Of a stretch of 64,000 nucleotides of DNA, positions 1-8,701 are shown one piece after another. Position numbers and translations under genes: made by a program. Source of the stretch: Heracleum sosnowskyi (lineage: Eukaryota > Streptophyta > Magnoliopsida > Apiales > Apiaceae); the NCBI GenBank assembly GCA_030848705.1, contig JAUIZM010000015.1, positions 1,736,001-1,800,000 of the forward strand, in the 5' to 3' direction. The notes beneath the pieces were generated by a model that saw nothing but the letters and a program-made list of their open reading frames with translations, did no database searches and had not been told where the DNA came from. Position 1 is the stretch's first letter. Each line of letters starts with the position of its first letter.

Positions 1-1
1 T

Positions 2-1547
2 TCGAGACCTGATGAAACTTTGACTGAGACATATGACAGATTCTGCAAACTGTTGAATGATTTATCTTTTGTTGATAAAGAATATGAACTTGAAGAGTCG
101 AATCTCAAATTCCTTCTATCTCTACCTGAAAGATGGGATTTGAAGGCAACGACAATAAGAGATAATTATGATCTTACAGAAACAGATCTCGATGAAATCT
201 ATGGTTTGCTTAAAACTCATGAACTTGAGATAGAGCAAAGAAACAAAAGATCTGGAAAGAAGACAAAATCTGTTGCTCTCAAAGTTGAAGGAAAACCTCT
301 TAAGAAAGAAACATCAAAGAAGAAAGCTAAGGGAAAGGCTTTAGTCATAAAATCTGAAAGTGATTCATCAAACTCTGATGATGACTCAAACACTGATGAA
401 TCTTCTGAATCTGAGGATGATGAAGAACAAATGATGCAAATGGCTGCTTTAATGGTGAAGACTTTCAAGAAGATGGGTTTCACGAACTTCAAGAAAGGAA
501 AGAGATTCTCAAGGAGAGATTCAAACTCTGAAAGGAAGAATTTCAGAAAGTCTGACAGAAGGGATATCAAATCTGGGAAGAAAGACAAGTCTGAAATCCA
601 GTGCTACAAGTGTAAAGAGATGGGTCACTATGCTCCAAAGTGCAAGAAAGGAAAATCTGAAAAAACACTCATTAGTAAAGGAAAAGACTGGGCAGACACT
701 TCAGATTCAGATGAGGATGTCAACTATGCTCTCATGGCAACTGTTCAAGATGAAGCTGATTCATCTGAAAACAAGGTACCTCTAACAACTTATGCTTATG
801 ATATTGATAATATATCTGAATTGAGAATTTATCTTAAAAGCATACATGTTAGTTATAGGGATCAGACTTTAGAAAATGAGAGAATTAAATCTGAGAATCT
901 TAAGCTTAAAGAGAGAAATAAATTTCTTGAAGAAGAACTTGTTAACATGCAACAAGATCAAAAGGAAAGAGATGATGCTGTTTATGTTGAACATGAGTTG
1001 CTTAAGAAATTTAGGCAATTAGAATCTGATTTGGAAAAAGAAAGAAAGGTAATTAAAACCTGGACAAACTCTGGTAAGGACACACATCAGGTGTTTCAAA
1101 CAGACTCGGTAGGGTTAGGTTACTGTGAGAAAGATGAACTTAGGTTTAAAGATAAGGTTAAAGTTAGAACACATCTTCCACCTATGAAATTTGTTCCTGA
1201 ATCCAGTAAACTAAACTCTGTACTTGAAAAAGAAACAGTTAAGGAAGAACCAGTAAAAACTTGTGTTAAACAGGTTAATGTTGGTTTAATGACAGAGAAA
1301 CAAATCAAGTACAAGCTCAAAGAGGTAAAGTCTGTTGAGAAACAGAAAGTGTCCAGGAAAAATAGAAATGGAAAGGTAGGCATTAATAAAAGCAATAATC
1401 ATTTGCCTATCACTGATGCTCCTAGAAAAACATGTCATAATTGTGGTAGTTCTAACCATCTTGCAAGTTTTTGCAAGAAAAACAAAGATATTAATTCTTT
1501 ACCCTCCATGTCTGGAGTTCAGAATGATTATGTTAGGGTTAGACCAC
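2..1547 (+). pseudogene. gag: gag of element A, 5' part, split by D1
   Basis: Gag is the structural protein that forms the particle and binds the element RNA. The frame is already open at base 2, so the true start lies outside the window. The first residues match the middle of the gag of element C (53132). A CCHC knuckle (CX2CX4HX4C) lies near residues 201-214 and a second starts near residue 478. Between them are a Lys-rich stretch, a Ser/Asp/Glu-rich stretch and a charged, probably coiled-coil region (about residues 280-360). The frame is cut at 1547 by D1 and resumes at 8438. Several Asn-Ser-Asp and Asn-Ser-Glu tripeptides are encoded by the AACTCTGA motif. Confidence 0.88.
1543..1547. repeat. 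Target-site duplication of D1, left copy
   Basis: ACCAC directly precedes the TGTTACG end of D1 and is repeated at 8433-8437 just after its TATCA end. It defines the insertion point inside gag of A. Confidence 0.93.
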
Positions 1548-2965
1548 TGTTACGACCAAACTCAACACGCAAGTGCACGTGATCTCAAGTAATATAGATA
1601 GCAAATAAGGTTCGTTCCTACAGGGACTCGTTGTTTGTCTAGTTAATTCACTCACCAATGTATGATTATTATCCGATGCTAAAACAAATAACAAAGTGGT
1701 TTGTTGTTATCACTATAATTAATCTAAGAATTATAACTAATTATCAACTACTTGAACTGAGATTTATGTCGAATTACTTATGCGAATAAAACATGGAATT
1801 CTAACTTCATTAAACAATCCATCTATAGTCTTCAATTCTCTAGCCCTTTCATGTGATTTGTTAATACCTGATCGAACACACAAAACTGATATAAGCCAAC
1901 TTTCGTTGTACCAATACCATCCTAAATAATATCCACAATTAAGATAGAAATCACTTAGTCTCCCAATTATGCTTAGTCCCTATATGTCTATAAAGATTGA
2001 AAACATAATGGTTGAAGTACAAGCATTCAATTGATCACATAATCGTCATAAAACGGTTAGAGTTACGACACTAATTACGAATGATATTCTCACGCATAAA
2101 ACTATGCTAGCATGGCAAGTTCTAAACTCTTAAATCCACTTTCGCTTCAATAAGAATTAACACACAATTACAGGAGTTAGCTACTCTCCTATAACGAATT
2201 AAAACAACCATGATAGGATATCACATCAATCACACTATAGGCATCGAGAAAATTCAACACATAAACTTCATGAATAAATCCGCTAAAACCCCATGACAAC
2301 GAGTTAGTTCATAATCAAACTAATCATCACCATGGGTTCTAATGAAAACATAATTGAAAGAAAACGAATTATATTGAATAAATAACAAGGGTTCTAAAGA
2401 ATACACCCAACCAAGCATCCACAAGCTAGAAAGATTACAAGAATAAATTGAAAACTATCTTCTTCCTTGCTCTTCGTGCTTTAAAACTCCGTATATAATA
2501 TGTGTTATGTGTCTCTAGGGTTTTCTTCTCTTTATATAAGCCTCCAGGTGCAAACAAGTCGTACTCAATTGAAATTTTATTTTATTTCTTGACAAATCAG
2601 CAAATCGGGTCAAAGCAGGAATTTTCGTCAGAAAGACCGGCGCTGCCGCGCCACAATTGTATAGGACCGCGGCGCTGCCGCGCCACAGATTGACTACTCA
2701 TTTTTCAGCGGCGCTGCCACGCCATAGACAAGTTCAAACACGGCGCTGCCGCGCCGTGCCTTCTGTCCAGGAAGACTAATTTTTCCCTTTTCTTCGTTTT
2801 AGCTCCAAATTGCATTCCGATTGCTCCGCTTCATTCCTAGTACACCTGTGATAGATATTCCTGCACAATACCCTTAAAAGAGATCAAAAATACCACAACT
2901 CGAGTACAAACATTCGTTTTAAGCCATACGGACACGTTCTAAGTGAATAAAATACCCACTTATCA
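1548..2965 (-). repeat. D1 3' LTR (left)
   Basis: 1418 bp, TG at 1548 and CA at 2964-2965, near-identical to 7015-8432. It carries four GC-rich hairpin motifs (2639-2760) and, on the minus strand, a TATA box near 2530-2540. ORFs read inside it are incidental. Confidence 0.93.
2639..2757 (-). repeat. GC-hairpin array in D1 3' LTR
   Basis: Four copies of GGCGCTGCCGCGCC, one with a G-to-A change, in otherwise AT-rich DNA. Each can fold as a 5-bp stem GGCGC/GCGCC with a TGCC loop. In element orientation the array lies in U3, upstream of the TATA box. Confidence 0.85.
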
Positions 2966-2983
2966 CACCCCCAAACTTAAACC
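2966..2983 (-). other. D1 polypurine tract
   Basis: Read on the minus strand this is GGTTTAAGTTTGGGGGTG, touching the 3' LTR. A purine-rich run here is where plus-strand DNA synthesis is primed. The same sequence borders D2. Confidence 0.75.
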
Positions 2984-4380
2984 GACGCTCGTCCTCGAGC
3001 ATAAACAAACTACCACTTCCGTAGGTGATCACGGTTGCATTTGGCATATGCAACAAGCCCTTTTAACCCCTAGGCAGCCCTAGTGGACGAGTAAGGTCTC
3101 GTGAGGGCCTATAGTGAATGTACCCACAAAATCCATCTAACAATGCAACTACAAATGCAACTAACTACATGTATGCAACTATATGGAAATGCAAGGACCC
3201 CCTTAGACCAACCAAAACCATTCATTAGACAAACATCTCAAATCATGCAATAACTTCCAAACAGAGCTCGACTAAATTCCCGTATACTAACAATACATGC
3301 ATAGAAACGTGGTGTGTGCGATACTCATCAGATATACTCCTAACACTAGATCAAAAATCATACCGATTCTTAGTCAAGGCAATCACAAGTTTATAAAAAA
3401 AATGAACGGTAGACACATCATAACTTCGAGACACTTCCATCATCATTCAGGTTAACCAGGAATTCACGCTTTATTACTATGACACATACTACTATTCACA
3501 ACACATATGCTTATTTAACCGTGCAATGAGTGAGACCCCCAAAAGGCTTATACAATAATACCCATTTAGCGAGTGTTAGGTCAGTGGATCCCAGACTATC
3601 AAAGCCTTAGGTCACTAGGACTAAGTCCCCTCAGACTTAATTACTCGAGTATTAAAGAGCTCACTCGTGGTTAATTTTGCATTAACTATTTACATGACTC
3701 TTTTTTTTTTCTTTTTCTCTTTTCTTCTCTTTTTTTTTTCTTTTTCTTATATATACAATCTGGAATGAGAATTCTCATTTCCAACCCTAGACTACTCATA
3801 TAAATATGAGCCGGCTACTAGCCATTTGACACCTAGCCATAAACAACAAACAACTAGCATGAAAATCCTGTTTCCCCCAAACTTATACTTTAGTGCTCTT
3901 ACGTTATCAAGGGAATAAAGAACATTCTAAATATAACCAGGTAATTAAACCTCAAAACATCCAAACAAGCATGACCCCCAATCTAGCCCAAAAGCAAACA
4001 ATGAGTTGTGTAAATGTTTTTGTCCCCATAACATGCATGTCAATTTCATAGAAACTATAAATCAACCCTCTATTCATGATTACCACACTCAAATCAACAT
4101 CTACCTGCCAAACAGAATAGCTCGTCCTAAGGGATCATGAAAATGCATGCCATGCTCATGCAACTATATGCACATAAGTAACAAAATAACAGAATGTCCT
4201 ATATGCTCTAAACTAACATGCAACAAAATGCTCTAAACTAACATGAAATTAACTAACATGCACAAATGCTCCTAACATGCAATATACCTATTATACAAAT
4301 GCACCTTTCATCCCCACCCCCAAACTTAAAATTTTCAATGCCCACATTGAAGGTAAGAATAAAAAGAGTGCAAAGCATAC
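2984..4380. other. D1 non-coding internal region
   Basis: About 1.4 kb with no credible ORF. It includes a long pyrimidine tract (about 3701-3746) and blocks that recur in D2 at about 39660-40920, such as the stretch around 3520-3650 matched at 40065-40200. The shared non-coding sequence ties D1 and D2 to one family. Confidence 0.7.
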
Positions 4381-5574
4381 CTACTCGTCGTCCGAACCAC
4401 TCCCATTAGGAGTGTCCGGTGGCGGATAGACAGCGCCAGCTCCAAAGGACGGAAAAGTCACGTCCACCCCACTTGCACGCAAAGCCGTGCTCAAAGCCTG
4501 TGCAAACTGACCAAAATCTGCTGCAAAACCTGCCTGCATATCGTGCACCGCATCGATACGCCTCGTCAATCGCCTATACTGCCGCTGACTAATAAGAGAA
4601 CCTCCATCCTGAGGCTCCTCCTCCTGCTGCTGTTGCTGCTGTTGATGCTGCTGCTGACCCCCTACTACATAACCAAGACCCCACCAATCCGGCTCACCTC
4701 CATCCCACACATTCAGCCTCATTATACTTTGATGATCCAGTGCTGCCTGTGGCTGCTGCACAACCTCCGCTGCTGACCAAACAGCACCACTATCCCTAGC
4801 CAACCTAGCAATAACCGAACCATAAGGTATCGTCGCAGTGGTACTCCCTTGCATAAAACGGAGAATCCCCTGGTGGATCAAATTACCCACATCCACAAAC
4901 TCTCTGCTGCAAATAGCATACAACAAGATAGCCCTCTCAACTGTCACCTCATTAGAATGCCTAGTAGGGATGAGGTTAGCACAAATGAACAAATGCCAAG
5001 TACGCGCATATTGATTCAGCGCCGTCGACATAAACGAAGTAGGCTCAGTAGTGCCACGCCTCAAATTCCACTCCGTACCTGGAACACACAACCGCTGAAT
5101 AATCATCTGAAGGTCCACCGCATCGCGAGTCCTTCCCGACCAATCCTCTTGATTCCTCCTAGGAACCGGAACACCAAGAACACGACGAATAGCACGCGGC
5201 CGATAATCCACACGAAACCCACGAACTTGGCTAATCCCATTCCTGTCCACACTAGCGTTCGCATAAAACTCGCGAACCACAGTCATCGGAACAGGCTCCG
5301 GAGCCTCACAAAATTGCTCCCAACCTCTCTCCTGAATAATCTCCAACATATAACCATCCGATGCCGTAGGCAAGAGACCCCTCTCACGGGCAATAGGACG
5401 CCCCAACAATTCATTATAAGCCTCACGAGCCTCATTAGAAATAAACTGAGGTCCACCATTGCCTCCCCCAGAATCGGATGAAGAAGAAGAACGAGGGATC
5501 CTTCCACCAGCCCCACTACCACTAGCACCCTCACTACCACCACCAATTACAACCCGTTGTCGCTTGGACGCCAT
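4381..5574 (-). CDS. Plant-transposon-domain ORF of D1 (397 aa)
   Basis: ATG at 5574, stop at 4381. An N-terminal Gly/Ser-rich low-complexity tail (residues 1-45) leads into a globular region (about 60-290) with the hallmarks of the family named 'putative plant transposon protein': an EFYAN-type motif near residue 125, a V-R-G-x-x-V-D-Y-x-P-x-A-I motif shortly after, and a central A-R-T-W-H-x-F...PTRH...V...RA-x-LLYAI block. A Gln run near residue 310 and an acidic C-terminus follow. In Athila-like elements such ORFs sit downstream of pol; here pol is absent upstream. Function is unknown. The C-terminal VYPPPD motif survives as a stub in D2 (40921-40977). Confidence 0.8.
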   Translation of the reverse strand: MASKRQRVVIGGGSEGASGSGAGGRIPRSSSSSDSGGGNGGPQFISNEAREAYNELLGRPIARERGLLPTASDGYMLEIIQERGWEQFCEAPEPVPMTVVREFYANASVDRNGISQVRGFRVDYRPRAIRRVLGVPVPRRNQEDWSGRTRDAVDLQMIIQRLCVPGTEWNLRRGTTEPTSFMSTALNQYARTWHLFICANLIPTRHSNEVTVERAILLYAICSREFVDVGNLIHQGILRFMQGSTTATIPYGSVIARLARDSGAVWSAAEVVQQPQAALDHQSIMRLNVWDGGEPDWWGLGYVVGGQQQHQQQQQQQEEEPQDGGSLISQRQYRRLTRRIDAVHDMQAGFAADFGQFAQALSTALRASGVDVTFPSFGAGAVYPPPDTPNGSGSDDE

Positions 5575-6080
5575 TGAAGCGAATGGAAGAAGTGTTTAGA
5601 GTGTTTGAGAATTTTGAGATTTGTAAGTAGTGTATGTATAGGTTGTATAGGTAGGGTTATGGGATGTGGGTTTATATAGAGGAGTTTAGGGTTAGTGGGT
5701 ATGGGTAGTGGGTTTAGGATAATGGGCCACTAAATACAACAACAACTTTTCTTCTTTTTTTTTTCAAATTTTCTGTTTTTTTTTTCTCAACAGTCGACAC
5801 GGCGCTGCCGCGCCAGGAATGTGCTTTAGCACGGCGCTGCCGCGCCAAACCTTCTGATGAATTTTTTTTTTTTTTTTTTTTTTTTTTGACTAATTCCAGC
5901 AACTCCCTTGGTTCACCTACATGAACTCTTTCCTGAAACACTTAACAAACTCATCAAATCACCTTGAGGGAGTACACTAAAATTATATAATATTTATTTT
6001 TCCTAATAATAATAACGATACCAATAATAATAATACACTAACTTACAAAAATTGGGTTGCTTCGCAATAAGCGCACTTCT
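5575..6080. other. D1 spacer with two GC hairpins and a T tract
   Basis: Between the two D1 ORFs. It holds two further GGCGCTGCCGCGCC copies (about 5802 and 5833) and a homopolymer T tract (about 5853-5887). The 75-codon minus-strand ORF here is translation of these repeats and is not called. Confidence 0.6.
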
Positions 6081-6869
6081 TTATTGTCTTTGGCTAGACT
6101 TATTTATACATGCAGCCTTATCAATGAGGTGAAAAAGCATATAATTTGGCAAATCTCCTTTATTGTATAATGAGGTGAAAAAGCATATCACATCTAAAAG
6201 AACATATAAACATTGGGAGGAAACGATAACATGATTTTTAACAATTATCGGAATGTCAAAGTACTCAAAATATTTAATACAAATATTTAAACACTGACAC
6301 TCCAAAAATGACTCCCAAATTGGATCGACATAAGACAAATACACATGTTCTTTCTCAACCTTATTTAAGTCAAATTCCTCAAATTTCGGTGCTACATTAT
6401 CGATTAATTTTAATCCCACAACATTAGCATCAAAGTCTTGATCTATTATAACACATTCCTCTTCTACATCATACAATAAAGGAGATGGGTCATCTAACAC
6501 ATCAAATTCATTACTGGCATCAGAACCTTCAGTTATTAAAATATTTTCCTGAAAAGCAGAGGGACATATACAAGCCGGAATTTCATCATCATCATATCCA
6601 TTTCTTTTTGAACTAGAATGTAAACCCAATGACTCTTCTTCATATGACACGCCATATTTCAATTCATGAAGGACATACCAACCTATTGACCCCTCGGGTA
6701 ATGATGACTCATTGTGTATTACGTAGTCAAGCAAACGAGAATTACAATTTTTGACTTGATGCAAGTATGGGTAACGTTGTAACAAATCAGATGAATCAGG
6801 ATAAGAGTTAGGATACATATCTGGATAAAAGCTCAAGTTGTCCTTGTCAATCCTGCGAAAACTCAACAC
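6081..6869 (-). CDS. Orphan ORF of D1 (262 aa), unknown function
   Basis: ATG at 6869, stop at 6081; it is the first ORF after the PBS, where gag would normally lie. I recognise no gag domain, zinc knuckle, protease or RT motif. The protein is rich in Asp, Glu and Tyr, with an N-terminal part full of Tyr-Pro and Ser-Asp, an acidic centre, and a hydrophobic Cys/Ile/Phe-rich segment near residues 190-235 that could be buried or membrane-associated. The DNA just after its stop matches D2 at about 41030-41075. It may be a real product of the family or an accidental reading frame; I found no second copy to test constraint. Confidence 0.5.
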   Translation of the reverse strand: MLSFRRIDKDNLSFYPDMYPNSYPDSSDLLQRYPYLHQVKNCNSRLLDYVIHNESSLPEGSIGWYVLHELKYGVSYEEESLGLHSSSKRNGYDDDEIPACICPSAFQENILITEGSDASNEFDVLDDPSPLLYDVEEECVIIDQDFDANVVGLKLIDNVAPKFEEFDLNKVEKEHVYLSYVDPIWESFLECQCLNICIKYFEYFDIPIIVKNHVIVSSQCLYVLLDVICFFTSLYNKGDLPNYMLFHLIDKAACINKSSQRQ

Positions 6870-6990
6870 TTAATACAAAAGAACCAAATAAACTAGAAAA
6901 AGAAAAGGGATAAGAAAAGAAGTGTCCGAGTCAGTGAACTTTAACGACCACTGATGACAAGTATATAAACTAAACAAAACAATAACCGAG

Positions 6991-7008
6991 TCCCCGGCAG
7001 CGGCGCCA
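6991..7008 (-). other. D1 primer-binding site, tRNA-Asp type
   Basis: Minus strand reads TGGCGCCGCTGCCGGGGA, complementary to the 3' end of plant tRNA-Asp with one mismatch. Six bases separate it from the 5' LTR. It fixes the orientation of D1. Confidence 0.85.
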
Positions 7009-7996
7009 AAAACTTGTTACGACCAAACTCAACACGCAAGTGCACGTGATCTCAAGTAATATAGATAGCAAATAAGGTTCGTTCCTACAGGGACTCGTTG
7101 TTTGTCTAGTTAATTCACTCACCAATGTATGATTATTATCCGATGCTAAAACAAATAACAAAGTGGTTTGTTGTTATCACTATAATTAATCTAAGAATTA
7201 TAACTAATTATCAACTACTTGAACTGAGATTTATGTCGAATTACTTATGCGAATAAAACATGGAATTCTAACTTCATTAAACAATCCATCTATAGTCTTC
7301 AATTCTCTAGCCCTTTCATGTGATTTGTTAATACCTGATCGAACACACAAAACTGATATAAGCCAACTTTCGTTGTACCAATACCATCCTAAATAATATC
7401 CACAATTAAGATAGAAATCACTTAGTCTCCCAATTATGCGTAGTCCCTATATGTCTATAAAGATTGAAAACATAATGGTTGAAGTACAAACATTCAATTG
7501 ATCACATAGTCGTCATAAAACGGTTAGAGTTACGACACTAATTACGAATGATATTCTCACGCATAAAACTATGCTAGCATGGCAAGTTCTAAACTCTTAA
7601 ATCCACTTTCGCTTCAATAAGAATTAACACACAATTACAGGAGTTAGCTACTCTCCTATAACGAATTAAAACAACCATGATAGGATATCACATCAATCAC
7701 ACTATAGGCATCGAGAAAATTCAACACATAAACTTCATGAATAAATCCGCTAAAACCCCATGACAACGAGTTAGTTCATAATCAAACTAATCGTCACCAT
7801 GGGTTCTAATGAAAACATAATTGAAAGAAAACGAATTATATTGAATAAATAACAAGGGTTCTAAAGAATACACCCAACCAAGCATCCACAAGCTAGAAAG
7901 ATTACAAGAATAAATTGAAAACTATCTTCTTCCTTGCTCTTCGTGCTTTAAAACTCCGTATATAATATGTGTTATGTGTCTCTAGGGTTTTCTTCT

Positions 7997-8005
7997 CTTT
8001 ATATA
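7997..8005 (-). promoter_or_regulatory. D1 LTR TATA box
   Basis: Minus strand TATATAAAG, about 430 nt into the 5' LTR and about 100 nt after the GC-hairpin array. Position and sequence fit the core promoter; the start site is not mapped. Confidence 0.6.
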
Positions 8006-8103
8006 AGCCTCCAGGTGCAAACAAGTCGTACTCAATTGAAATTTTATTTTATTTCTTGACAAATCAGCAAATCGGGTCAAAGCAGGAATTTTCGTCAGAA
8101 AGA

Positions 8104-8222
8104 CCGGCGCTGCCGCGCCACAATTGTATAGGACCGCGGCGCTGCCGCGCCACAGATTGACTGCTCATTTTTCAGCGGCGCTGCCGCGCCATAGACAAGT
8201 TCAAACACGGCGCTGCCGCGCC
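8104..8222 (-). repeat. GC-hairpin array in D1 5' LTR
   Basis: Four intact GGCGCTGCCGCGCC copies, matching the array in the other LTR. They form a CpG-rich island just upstream of the TATA box. Confidence 0.85.
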
Positions 8223-8432
8223 GTGCCTTCTGTCCAGGAAGACTAATTTTTCCCTTTTCTTCGTTTTAGCTCCAAATTGCATTCCGATTGCTCCGCTTCA
8301 TTCCTAGTACACCTGTGATAGATATTCCTGCACAATACCCTTAAAAGAGATCAAAAATACCACAACTCGAGTACAAACATTCGTTTTAAGCCATACGGAC
8401 ACGTTCTAAGTGAATAAAATACCCACTTATCA

Positions 8433-8437
8433 ACCAC
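8433..8437. repeat. Target-site duplication of D1, right copy
   Basis: ACCAC, identical to 1543-1547. Confidence 0.93.
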
Positions 8438-8685
8438 AGACTTTATGCACTCACTGTGGGAGTACTTAGAATTCTATTTATACTTGTAAGAATTATCATG
8501 CCATTTATCACAACTATTATGAGTTGAAGCCAAATTTGAAATGGGTTAAAGTTGATTCTGCAAGTGTAAACTCTGATACTGTTAGCTTAAACTCTGTTGA
8601 TAAGAATTCCGCTACAAAAGCTAACAATGTTAAGAAAGCCAAAGGATCCAAGCAAGTCTGGATCCTTAGATCTAACTCTTTGTAA
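8438..8685 (+). pseudogene. gag: gag of element A, 3' part
   Basis: Continuation of gag after D1. It starts within a third zinc knuckle (matching 55154 in C), where a TAG at 8467-8469 interrupts the frame; C has TGG at this place, so a G-to-A change is the simple explanation. The frame then runs to TAA at 8683-8685, just before the splice-acceptor-like junction. Two AAACTCTG copies occur here. Confidence 0.75.
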
Positions 8686-8701
8686 TTGTTTGTGATTGCA
8701 G
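8671..8701 (+). promoter_or_regulatory. Intron-acceptor-like gag/pol junction of A
   Basis: A CTAAC branch-point-like motif (about 8672), a T-rich run and GATTGCAG ending at 8701 lie between the gag stop and the first pol codon. The same arrangement occurs in B (21366-21386) and C (55436-55466). Use as a splice site is inferred. Confidence 0.5.

Larger units (their letters stand above)
1548..8432 (-). mobile_element. D1, non-autonomous Athila-like LTR element (no pol)
   Basis: Two direct repeats of 1418 bp flank 4049 bp and the whole is bordered by a 5-bp duplication (ACCAC). The tRNA-Asp-type PBS lies next to the right LTR and the polypurine tract next to the left one, so the element reads on the minus strand. 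The internal DNA has two ORFs (262 and 397 codons) but no protease, integrase, RT or RNase H, so it must have moved using enzymes of another element. PBS type and the plant-transposon domain of the 397-aa ORF suggest an Athila-like Ty3/gypsy origin. I count about 6 LTR differences by eye (around 0.4%), so the insertion is young. Confidence 0.9.
7015..8432 (-). repeat. D1 5' LTR (right)
   Basis: 1418 bp, near-identical to 1548-2965. In element orientation it runs from 8432 (TGATAAGTGGG) to 7015, with the GC-hairpin array in U3 and the TATA box after it. Confidence 0.93.

Noticed and set aside
2502..2693. 63-codon ORF, repeated at 7969-8160
   Set aside because: Lies wholly in the D1 LTRs and translates the GC-hairpin motif; identity between copies is due to the LTR pair.
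3701..3746. Polypyrimidine tract as a terminator or functional PPT
   Set aside because: Far from the LTR edge and shared with D2 only as low-complexity sequence; the true PPTs border the LTRs.
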